Origin: Stenotrophomonas maltophilia
GTDB lineage: Bacteria > Pseudomonadota > Gammaproteobacteria > Xanthomonadales > Xanthomonadaceae
Reading direction: 5' to 3'
Length of the DNA stretch: 64,000 nucleotides
Assembly: GCF_039555535.1 (NCBI RefSeq)
Contig: NZ_CP154630.1
Span: forward strand, 2,555,001-2,619,000
Position 1 is the first letter of the stretch; every line of letters starts with the position of its first letter. The translations under genes were made by a program, and so were the position numbers. The notes beneath the pieces are model-generated. The model had not been told where the DNA came from, searched no databases, and saw only the letters and a list, made by a program, of their open reading frames with translations. Shown in pieces: positions 1 through 7,331 of the stretch.

Positions 1-735
1 GGCGTCGGTACCGCGCGGCAGCCGTCGCCCTGCCGCTCCACCATGCAGGCGTCGATGTAATCCGCCCCACGCCGCGCTGGCCTCGAAATCACGGCTGCCC
101 TTCAGCGCCTCGTGCAGCACCAGCCCAAGCGCATAGATGTCACCGGATGCGCCCGCGCGCGCGCCCAGCAGGCGTTCGGGGGCCAGGTAAGCCAGCGTCC
201 CTGCCGCGCTCTGGGCAGTCACCGTGCTGACGGTCTGCTCGGGGTCGATGGCCGCAGCAGCACCGAAATCCAGGATGCGCACGTCCCCGCATTCGGTGAG
301 CATCACGTTGGAGGGCTTCAGGTCACCATGCGCCCAGCCATGGCGATGGGCCACAGCCAAGGCTTCGGCCACCGCCGCACCCAGACGCAGCACACGCTCG
401 GCGGGCAACGCGCCGGTCCGGTCCAACGCCTGCGCCAGAGTGATGCCGCGGATGCGCTCCATCACCATCGCCAGCTGACCGGCGTGCTCCTCCAATGCAT
501 AGACCGTTACAAAAGCACGGTGCGCCTGCGCGGCCAGCCGCTGGGCCTCGTAGCGCAGACCTCGTTGGCCGGATTCATCGCCTATCGAGAACTTGATCGC
601 GACTTCGCGCGCCAGCCGCTCATCCCAGGCCAGGCAAACCCGACCGAAGCCCCCCTCGCCCAGCGTGCCTCCGATCCGATAGTGACTGAACTGCTGTCCC
701 GCCCCCGTAGAGGGTTGCTCCACAACGTTGTCCAT
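1..735 (-). CDS. Serine/threonine protein kinase, 3' end cut by the window edge
   Basis: Only the N-terminal ~245 residues are inside the window. A Hanks-type kinase fold is clear: a glycine loop GEGGFGRV near residues 26-33, the VAIK lysine at 48, the catalytic loop HGDLKPSN at 136-143 with catalytic Asp138, DFG at 156-158, and APE near 185-187. The residue before the catalytic Asp is Gly instead of Arg, so this is a non-RD kinase that need not depend on activation-loop phosphorylation. The ATG at 735 follows an AGGAG ribosome site at a good distance. It presumably phosphorylates cytoplasmic proteins on Ser/Thr; the substrate is unknown. The last ~25 codons before the edge look atypical, and another frame reads more like protein there, so a frameshift near position 80 is possible. 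Confidence 0.85.
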   Translation of the reverse strand, partial: MDNVVEQPSTGAGQQFSHYRIGGTLGEGGFGRVCLAWDERLAREVAIKFSIGDESGQRGLRYEAQRLAAQAHRAFVTVYALEEHAGQLAMVMERIRGITLAQALDRTGALPAERVLRLGAAVAEALAVAHRHGWAHGDLKPSNVMLTECGDVRILDFGAAAAIDPEQTVSTVTAQSAAGTLAYLAPERLLGARAGASGDIYALGLVLHEALKGSRDFEASAAWGGLHRRLHGGAAGRRLPRGTDA

Positions 736-747
736 TCCCACTCCTGA

Positions 748-1287
748 TTGATTGAGAGGGAGCAAGGATCAGTCACTTTTCGCGACTTCACGGGGTTGAA
801 CGCGCGTGTGCGATTGCAGTCCTCCACGTGCCGGGTGCGTCACCCTACCGCAGCAGACACTGCCAGAAAATTGACAGGCGCCGCTGCACAGGCTGGCTGC
901 AGAAGCCACCAGCATTGCCACCGCCGCTGCACGCCATGGCTGCACCGATCAGGCGCACGCCACCCATGATCTTGTGCGATCGTGGCAGCGATGCCGCGCT
1001 GCGACTGGCGACCTCCTGGTACGTGGAAGCAGCGTGGGGGTGTCTGGGCCTGGAACCAATGCGTGCGAAACGTGCTGCCCTCAAAAGCGCCCGCGAATGG
1101 CCGTCTTGAAAAGGCAGCACATCCTGCGTCGCGCATGCCCCACATCACGTCGAAATCGCCTGCACGGGCGGGCCGGATCTCCATGCGTCTACTGCAGATC
1201 TGTGGTCGTGACCAGGCCGGGTACTAGCAGATTCCAGCAAGCGCCCCGCACCCGCTTCACGCGCCACCGCCATCGGTTCGGCAATAG
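748..1287. other. Gene-poor intergenic stretch of about 540 bases
   Basis: I see no convincing intact gene here. Several short open frames exist on both strands, but none has recognisable motifs or a good ribosome site. The only coding-like signal is the possible acetyltransferase remnant on the minus strand annotated separately. Confidence 0.5.
850..1184 (-). pseudogene. Possible degraded GNAT acetyltransferase remnant
   Basis: The minus strand from 1184 starts with MEIRPARAGDFDVMW, which is the usual opening of a GNAT-family N-acetyltransferase (M-IRPA---DFD-MW). After about 15 codons the similarity disappears. Short stretches in other frames further down resemble later GNAT segments only weakly. 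The simplest reading is a gene broken by several indels. I cannot align it without a search, and the 15-residue match could be chance. Confidence 0.3.
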
Positions 1288-1317
1288 TTGAGTGAATTCC
1301 GGCCCTTAGAGCAGTAC

Positions 1318-3501
1318 ATGCCCCCTACTTCCGCGCGCATCCCGCACCGGCTCCGCCGATGGCGCGTCGCTGGCTACGTCCTGCTGGGCATCTACCTGCT
1401 GTATCTGCTGGCCGGCAACATCTTCCTCAACACGCCACTGTTCGACCAGGTCACCAACCGCAAGCCGCACAAGTTCGTGATGACCACGGGCCCAGCCCTC
1501 ACCTTGCTGCCCGGCCACGTGATCGCCTGGAACGTGCACATGCGCGGCCACGTCAACCACACCGTCTACGTGCTGCATGCCGACCGGGCAAGCGCCAGGC
1601 TGGCAGTCCTGCCGCTGTTCCAGCGCGAAGTGCGGGTTCCGCGCCTGCAGGCCACGGGCGTCTCGGCCGAGATCAGCCGTGTTGAAGAGGCCATCCCGCC
1701 GCCCCCGCGCAGCGACCAGGGCTGGACGCTGCGGTTCGATGCCATCCACAGCGACAGCATCCGCAGCGCCCGTTTCGGCAAGCTGCTGATCATCGGCAAG
1801 GGCCAGGGCACGGTCGGCTTCGTCAAGCAGCTGCGCGGCGGTCCTTCGGAACTGCTGGATTCAACAGTCACATTCAAGGGTGCAGACACCAGTTTCGACG
1901 GCGTGCAGCTGCTGGGCGACATGAACCTGGCTGCGCGCTTCAGCTACCCACGCCACTACCGTGACCAGGCGCCTGGGCTGGCCAAACTGAAGATCCTGCA
2001 TGCCCAGCTGGACGTTGATGCACGCAGCCAGGGCCTGCGTATGGATACGGATGCCACCACCCCGAAGATCTCCAGCGCCCCGGTGCCGGGCCGCCTGCAG
2101 CTCTCGGCACACCTGATCGATGGTCAGCTGCAACCCGGCGACCGCGCTCTCTGGCAGGTGCCGCTCTATCTTGGCGACGGGGCTCCAGACCGCGGCGTGC
2201 TGGCCCTTCAGCTCAACGTGGCCAACGACCTGCGCCTGCAGGCACGCCTGCCACCACGGCCCGACTCAGGCAGCGAAGTGGACGCGGACCTGCACATCAC
2301 CGGCCGTGAAATCCCCTTCCAGGATCCGGGCCAGTTGCTGGAGCGCAGTTCAGGTACGGTACGCGGCGAATGGACATTCACCTCGCTCAACTGGATCCCT
2401 GCCCTGTTCGTCCGCAAGCCGTGGCTGCAACTGGACGGCGGCGGCACGCTGAAGGCCGACCTGCGGCTGCACAATGGCGAGCTGAGCGAAGGCAGCACGG
2501 TGGACATTCCCTCTGCCGAAGCAGTTGCCGAGGTCGCCGGCGTCCGGCTTGCCGGTACCGCCAGCGCGCATGGGGAACTGAAGTCAGGTACTCCGAATCA
2601 GGCGCTGCTTGCGGTCCGCCTGCCCCGCTTCACCGCGCGTCCCACCGATGCCAAGGACGTTCGGCTGTTCGACGGCCGCAATCTGGCGCTGGACCTGACC
2701 GGCGACGGTCGTCTGCAGGAACTGCGCAAGGGCGTGCGCGCGCACCTGAGCTTCAGCGAAGCCACCATTCCAGATCTGTCCGCCTACAACCGTTATCTCG
2801 GTTCAAAACAGGTGCGCCTGCTGCGCGGCACCGGCTTACTCAGCGGTGATGCCACCCTCGATACCGATGGCCGCGTTGGCCATGGCACGGCCCGCCTGCA
2901 GGGGCGCGGCACCAGTGCGAGGGTGGCAGGGCTGGACATGGGCGGCGATGTGGACGTGAACGCAACGCTGCGCCGGGGCGACTTCAACCAGCGTCATTTC
3001 GACCTGTCCGGCACCACGGTCGAGCTACGCAACGTGCAGGTGGCCGGCACGGAACGCTCGACGGCGTGGAAAGGGCGTGCCACCTTCAGACGCGGCCGCA
3101 TCGATGCGCAATCGCCCTTCCAGGTGGACGCCACCACCGACCTGGCGCTCAGTGATGCGCGCCCCTTGCTGGCGTTGTTCGCCGAGCGCACGGACTACCC
3201 GCGCTGGACCTTGTCGCTGCTGGACTCCGGCCAGGTGGATGCGCAGGCCAGGCTGCGCTGGCGCCCGGGCCATCTGGTGATTGATGGCCTGCAGGCCGAG
3301 AATGATCGGCTGTCGGTGCGCGCGCGACTGGATCTGCTGGAGCAGCGCAAGCGCGGCGACCTTTATCTGCGCTGGGGGCTGTTGGGCGCGGGCATCGAAC
3401 TGGATGGCGACCAGCGCCAGTGGCACCTGGCCAAGGCGCGCGAGTGGTTTGACGAGCGCCCTTCCCTGCTGCCAACAGGCACTGGCGGATCCTCAGACTG
3501 A
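1318..3501 (+). CDS. Large AsmA-like envelope protein of unknown function
   Basis: The protein has about 727 residues from the ATG at 1318; a TTG at 1288 would add ten residues. It has a short basic N-terminus, one hydrophobic segment near residues 18-38 (VLLGIYLLYLLAG) and then a long periplasmic part rich in beta-strand-like repeats with LRLHNGEL- and RLDLL-type stretches. That layout, one anchor plus an extended periplasmic beta domain, is typical of AsmA/TamB/YdbH-like proteins, which work in outer-membrane lipid transport or homeostasis. The family assignment is inference from layout; I do not recognise a specific orthologue. It stands alone and is followed by the tspO promoter region. 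Confidence 0.7.
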   Translation: MPPTSARIPHRLRRWRVAGYVLLGIYLLYLLAGNIFLNTPLFDQVTNRKPHKFVMTTGPALTLLPGHVIAWNVHMRGHVNHTVYVLHADRASARLAVLPLFQREVRVPRLQATGVSAEISRVEEAIPPPPRSDQGWTLRFDAIHSDSIRSARFGKLLIIGKGQGTVGFVKQLRGGPSELLDSTVTFKGADTSFDGVQLLGDMNLAARFSYPRHYRDQAPGLAKLKILHAQLDVDARSQGLRMDTDATTPKISSAPVPGRLQLSAHLIDGQLQPGDRALWQVPLYLGDGAPDRGVLALQLNVANDLRLQARLPPRPDSGSEVDADLHITGREIPFQDPGQLLERSSGTVRGEWTFTSLNWIPALFVRKPWLQLDGGGTLKADLRLHNGELSEGSTVDIPSAEAVAEVAGVRLAGTASAHGELKSGTPNQALLAVRLPRFTARPTDAKDVRLFDGRNLALDLTGDGRLQELRKGVRAHLSFSEATIPDLSAYNRYLGSKQVRLLRGTGLLSGDATLDTDGRVGHGTARLQGRGTSARVAGLDMGGDVDVNATLRRGDFNQRHFDLSGTTVELRNVQVAGTERSTAWKGRATFRRGRIDAQSPFQVDATTDLALSDARPLLALFAERTDYPRWTLSLLDSGQVDAQARLRWRPGHLVIDGLQAENDRLSVRARLDLLEQRKRGDLYLRWGLLGAGIELDGDQRQWHLAKAREWFDERPSLLPTGTGGSSD

Positions 3502-3515
3502 ATGCCGCGGCATCT

Positions 3516-3545
3516 GCATCCATATGCCGCGTTCATGCGTATGCA
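3516..3545 (+). promoter_or_regulatory. Putative RpoE (ECF, ChrR-controlled) promoter of tspO
   Basis: GCATCC at 3516-3521 and TATGCA at 3540-3545 are separated by exactly 18 nt. The same GCATCC-N18-TA layout lies before rpoE, the divergent gene at 11859 and the desaturase gene. It would place the transcript start about 25 nt upstream of the tspO ATG. The -35 resembles the TGATCC reported for Rhodobacter RpoE with two mismatches. Confidence 0.5.
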
Positions 3546-3575
3546 GGGGCATACGGAGCATGGAGCGGTATCGGG

Positions 3576-4061
3576 ATGAAGCGCGGCACACAGATTTCCG
3601 GGTTTCTGGGCTGGTTGGCGATCACCTTCGCTGCGGCCGCATTGGGCGCGTGGGCATCTTCATCGGCGGCCACCTTCTATACCACGCTTGCCCTGCCCGC
3701 GTGGGCGCCGCCGGCCGGCGTGTTCGGCCCGGTGTGGACGCTGCTCTATGCGCTGATGGCGGTTGCGGCTTGGCGGGTCTGGCGCGAGCGCGGCTGGCGC
3801 GGCGCGCAACCGGCACTGCGGCTCTATCTGTTGCAGTTGGCCGTCAACGCACTGTGGAGCTGGCTGTTCTTCGGCTGGAAACTTGGCGCCCTTGCGTTCG
3901 CGGACATTCTTCTGCTGATTGCGCTGGTGTGCGCCACGATCGTCAGGTTTGCGCGCGTCAGCCGCATTGCGGCAGTAATGCTGCTTCCCTACCTGGCCTG
4001 GATCGTGTTTGCCTGCGCGCTGAACTACGCGGTGTGGCGCGCCAATCCCGCACTGCTGTGA
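3576..4061 (+). CDS. tspO: TspO/MBR tryptophan-rich sensory protein
   Basis: This 161-residue integral membrane protein has five hydrophobic segments and the Trp/Pro-rich family signature, including ALPAWAPPAGVFGPVWTLLY (about residues 39-58) and NALWSWLFFGWKLG (near 90-103). TspO proteins bind porphyrins and other tetrapyrroles in the membrane. In Rhodobacter TspO modulates oxygen-regulated photosynthesis genes, and other bacterial TspOs are tied to porphyrin photodegradation and oxidative stress. The ATG at 3576 follows a purine-rich stretch. Its upstream region carries the proposed RpoE-type promoter, which would put it in the photo-oxidative stress response encoded at 11 kb. Confidence 0.9.
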   Translation: MKRGTQISGFLGWLAITFAAAALGAWASSSAATFYTTLALPAWAPPAGVFGPVWTLLYALMAVAAWRVWRERGWRGAQPALRLYLLQLAVNALWSWLFFGWKLGALAFADILLLIALVCATIVRFARVSRIAAVMLLPYLAWIVFACALNYAVWRANPALL

Positions 4062-4077
4062 GCGCAACAGATCTGAG

Positions 4078-4479
4078 TCAAGCCTGGGCAATGGCCTGCG
4101 GGCGCCACGCCCGCAACAGCGACGACTTGAAGGCCTGCTGACCACAGCCGGTGGGGCAGCGCACCACTCTGGCTGCAGAATGGCTCACCAACCCTTGGCC
4201 TTCCTCTGCCTTGAACACCGTTTCGCAGGAAAGGCAGCGGGCCACCAGCGAGTACAGGTGCAGAAGACGACCGCTGGCAGGATCCTGCAGGGCATCCACA
4301 TCCAGCAGTTCAAACTGGCAGCTGTCAGGCAGCATGCGGTACGGAAGAGGTGGGAGCGTCTGCAGGTTCACGGGCGTGGCAACGGTTGGAGGTGGATTCA
4401 CCCTAGGACAATCGCTGTCGAGCTGGCGTGCAGCCGATATGCATTGGATGCAAAACCTCTGCACGGGCGCCTTACACAT
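4078..4479 (-). CDS. Hypothetical small cysteine-rich protein
   Basis: The open frame is 133 residues long. A shorter and perhaps better start is the internal Met at 4335 (MLPDSCQFELLDVDAL). The C-terminal half has CLSCETVF and RCPTGCGQQ, two Cys pairs that could form one zinc ribbon. The part from 4335 reads like a compact domain, and the residues before it look low in complexity. Neither start has a clear ribosome site. I do not recognise a function. It runs convergent to tspO and divergent from the phytochrome gene. Confidence 0.5.
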   Translation of the reverse strand: MCKAPVQRFCIQCISAARQLDSDCPRVNPPPTVATPVNLQTLPPLPYRMLPDSCQFELLDVDALQDPASGRLLHLYSLVARCLSCETVFKAEEGQGLVSHSAARVVRCPTGCGQQAFKSSLLRAWRPQAIAQA

Positions 4480-4637
4480 CGTCCGCCGCTGTGTAGATGA
4501 AGAATTCAGGTTTGAATGAAACGGCCTTCACGGGCATCAGGTGGTAGGCGAATGCGCGATTTTGCTTCACCATCCCTGCTAGCCGGATGTATCGCTGGGC
4601 TTTTCCAGCCATCCATGAAACATGAGCCCCTCCGTTG

Positions 4638-6875
4638 ATGCCTTCTGCCCAGTCCACGCCCGACCTTGCGCTGTCCCGTTGTGCGCGCGAACCCATCCAC
4701 ACACCCGGCGCGATCCAGCCCTACGGTGTGCTTCTGGTGCTGGAGCCGCAGTCGTTGCGGGTGCGCGAGCGCGCCATCAGTCAGCCGAGCGTCCTTCAGC
4801 AGTTCGGCGAGCCGTTGCTTCAGCACGTCAGTGAGGTACTCGGTGGCGTGCTGGCGCCCTTCCAGGCGCTGCTCCGGCAGACCACCATCGGCAGCAGTGC
4901 GCATGTGGGCGCCGTGCACCTGGATGGCCACGGCCGCCATCAGCTGCTGGTGCATCGCTCCGCCACCGACCTCCTTGTCGAGCTGGAAGCGCCGGTTGCG
5001 GGCCAGCCCGGTTCTCTTGAAGAGCTGTATCCGGCCATCCGCGAGCTGATGACCGCCATCGAATCGGCCTCGACGGTGGAAGACCTGTGCCAGCTGGCCG
5101 CCGCGCACATGCGCCGGCTCACCGGCTTCGATCGCACCCTGGTCTATCAGTTCGACGCCGGCTGGAACGGCATCGTGGTGGCGGAAGAAGGCAATGGCCT
5201 GTTGCCCTCGTACCTGGACCTGCGTTTTCCTGAATCTGACATTCCCGCCCAGGCACGCGAACTCTACCGCCGCAACCGGGTGCGCCTGATCGCGGACAAC
5301 AACTACACCCCTGCCCCGTTGATGCGGGCCGAGGAGCATCGCGACGCACCGCCGACTGATCTGAGCCTGGCGGTGCTGCGCAGCGTATCCCCGGTGCACC
5401 TGCAGTACATGCGCAACATGGGCACCGGGGCGTCGATGTCGGTCTCGCTGGTCCATGAGGGCCAGTTGTGGGGGCTGATGTCGTGCCATACGGTGCAGCC
5501 GCGCCGCCTGCCCTACCACGTGCGCACGGCCTGCGAGTTCATGGGCCAGATCCTGTCGCTGCAGATTGCCCTGAAGGAGCGTGCGCGCGCGATCGAGGAA
5601 CGCGTGGTTCGCCGTTCCGTGCTGGTCAAGCTGCTGGGACGCATGGCCGGTGACGAGGACTTCATTGCCGCGCTGCGCCTGGATGAGACCAGCCTGCTGT
5701 CGCTGACCGGTGCCGCTGGCGCGGCCATCGTGCACAAGGGCGACTGCATGCGCGTTGGCCGGTGCCCTTCTGCCAGCGACGTCCTGGCGCTGACCGACTG
5801 GTTGTCCGCGCAGCATGCCGGCCAGGAAATCTACTGCACTGATCATCTGGCCGCCGACTGGGCGGAGGGCGCTCGCCTGGCGGAGGTGGCCAGTGGCCTG
5901 CTGGCGGTCTCCATCTCGCAGCTGCATGACAGCTACCTGATGTGGTTCCGCCCAGAGGTGGTGCGTACTGTCAGTTGGGGTGGCGATCCCCGAAAGACCG
6001 CAGCGCCGGATGTCGTGCTGTCTCCACGCCATTCCTTTGAGGCATGGAAGGAGACCGTGCAGCAGCGCAGCCTGCCATGGGGTGACGCCGATCGCGATGC
6101 CGCGCACGAGATGCGAACCGCCATCGTCGACGTCGTGTTGCGCAAGGCCGAGGAAATGGCCGAGCTGAACGAGCAGCTCCTGCGCAGCAACAAGGAACTG
6201 GAGGCATTCTCCTATTCGGTCAGCCACGACCTGCGCGCCCCCTTCCGCCATATCGTCGGTTATTCGGAGCTGCTGGGCAGCTCGGCCGGTGAACGCCTCA
6301 ACGAGACCGAGCGCCGCTTCCTGGACACCATCGTCGAGTCGGCAAAGTCCGCCGGAACGCTGGTGGACGACCTGCTCAGCTTCTCGCAGATGGGACGCTC
6401 CACGCTGGGACGGGTGCGGCTGGACATGGCTGCGCTGGTCGGGGATGTCCGCAAGAGCCTGGCGCTGGACTACGCCGGTCGCGATGTGCAGTGGACGATG
6501 GCGCCGCTGCCGGAGGTGGAAGCCGACCCGACCATGCTGCGCCTGGTCTGGCAGAACCTGTTGTCCAATGCGGTCAAGTTCACCCGCGAGCGCGACCAGG
6601 CGGTGATCGAGGTCGGCCACGAACGCAGCGACGATGAAGATCACTTCTTCGTGCGCGACAACGGCTGCGGCTTCGACATGCGCTATGTGGACAAACTGTT
6701 TGGCGTGTTCCAGCGCCTGCATCACGTCGAGGAATTCGAAGGCACCGGCATCGGCCTGGCCAACGTGCGTCGCATCATCGGCCGCCACGGCGGCCGCACC
6801 TGGGCCGAAGGCGAACCCGGCAAGGGCGCCACGATCCACTTCACCCTACCCCGTTCCACAGGAGATTACCCATGA
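4638..6875 (+). CDS. bphP: Bacteriophytochrome histidine kinase
   Basis: The 745-residue protein has the full PAS-GAF-PHY photosensory module plus a histidine kinase. Cys15, before the PAS domain (SRCAREPIHTPGAIQPYG), is the expected biliverdin attachment site of bacteriophytochromes. The GAF domain has the DIP motif at 201-203. The PHY tongue carries WGG and PRHSF (about 463-467), the PRxSF motif. The kinase has SHDLRAP with His530 and an ATPase domain with NLLSNAVKF, DNGCGFD and GTGIGLA. It would sense red/far-red light and phosphorylate the response regulator, whose ATG overlaps this stop (ATGA). A TTG lies directly before the ATG chosen. No haem oxygenase gene for biliverdin is in the window. 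Confidence 0.95.
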   Translation: MPSAQSTPDLALSRCAREPIHTPGAIQPYGVLLVLEPQSLRVRERAISQPSVLQQFGEPLLQHVSEVLGGVLAPFQALLRQTTIGSSAHVGAVHLDGHGRHQLLVHRSATDLLVELEAPVAGQPGSLEELYPAIRELMTAIESASTVEDLCQLAAAHMRRLTGFDRTLVYQFDAGWNGIVVAEEGNGLLPSYLDLRFPESDIPAQARELYRRNRVRLIADNNYTPAPLMRAEEHRDAPPTDLSLAVLRSVSPVHLQYMRNMGTGASMSVSLVHEGQLWGLMSCHTVQPRRLPYHVRTACEFMGQILSLQIALKERARAIEERVVRRSVLVKLLGRMAGDEDFIAALRLDETSLLSLTGAAGAAIVHKGDCMRVGRCPSASDVLALTDWLSAQHAGQEIYCTDHLAADWAEGARLAEVASGLLAVSISQLHDSYLMWFRPEVVRTVSWGGDPRKTAAPDVVLSPRHSFEAWKETVQQRSLPWGDADRDAAHEMRTAIVDVVLRKAEEMAELNEQLLRSNKELEAFSYSVSHDLRAPFRHIVGYSELLGSSAGERLNETERRFLDTIVESAKSAGTLVDDLLSFSQMGRSTLGRVRLDMAALVGDVRKSLALDYAGRDVQWTMAPLPEVEADPTMLRLVWQNLLSNAVKFTRERDQAVIEVGHERSDDEDHFFVRDNGCGFDMRYVDKLFGVFQRLHHVEEFEGTGIGLANVRRIIGRHGGRTWAEGEPGKGATIHFTLPRSTGDYP

Positions 6876-7279
6876 GGGACCTGCGGCCGATCCTCCTGGT
6901 CGAGGACAGCCCAAAGGATGCCGAACTGACACTGGCCGCGTTGTCGCGCTGCCAGCTGCTGAATGACGTCATCCATGTACGAGACGGCGCCGAAGCGCTG
7001 GACTACCTGCGCTGCGAGGGAAAGTTCGCCGGGGCCAACCATGGTGGCCCCGTGGTGGTGCTTCTGGACCTGAAGCTGCCCAAGGTCAACGGTCTGGAAG
7101 TGCTGGAACAGGTTCGCGGAGATCCGCAGCTGAGCAGCACCCCGATCGTCATGCTGACCTCTTCCCGCGAAGAGCAGGATCTCGTGCGCAGTTACGAACT
7201 GGGTGTGAATGCCTTCGTGGTGAAGCCTGTCGACTTCAAGGAATTCTTCGACGCGATCCAGGGGTTGGGCATGTTCTGA
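6872..7279 (+). CDS. Rcp1-type single-domain response regulator
   Basis: The 135-residue protein is a lone receiver domain with the acidic pair at 11-12 (LLVEDSPKDAEL), phospho-acceptor Asp66 (LLDLKLPKVNG), the Thr in VMLTSS and the conserved Lys in VVKPVDF. There is no output domain. Its start overlaps the bphP stop by four bases, so translation is coupled. This matches the phytochrome-partner regulators of the Rcp1 class, which dimerise when phosphorylated and pass the light signal to further proteins. The adjacent hybrid kinase, which has receiver domains of its own, may be in the same relay. Confidence 0.93.
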   Translation: MRDLRPILLVEDSPKDAELTLAALSRCQLLNDVIHVRDGAEALDYLRCEGKFAGANHGGPVVVLLDLKLPKVNGLEVLEQVRGDPQLSSTPIVMLTSSREEQDLVRSYELGVNAFVVKPVDFKEFFDAIQGLGMF

Positions 7280-7331
7280 GGCATCACCAACCAGCCACCG
7301 CCACATCGCCCCTCCGGTACGGGGCAGCACA

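Noticed and set aside
4506..6839. Long minus-strand open frame across the phytochrome gene
   Set aside because: It mirrors bphP, which has complete PAS-GAF-PHY-kinase motifs; the antisense product is low in complexity and His/Arg/Gln-rich.
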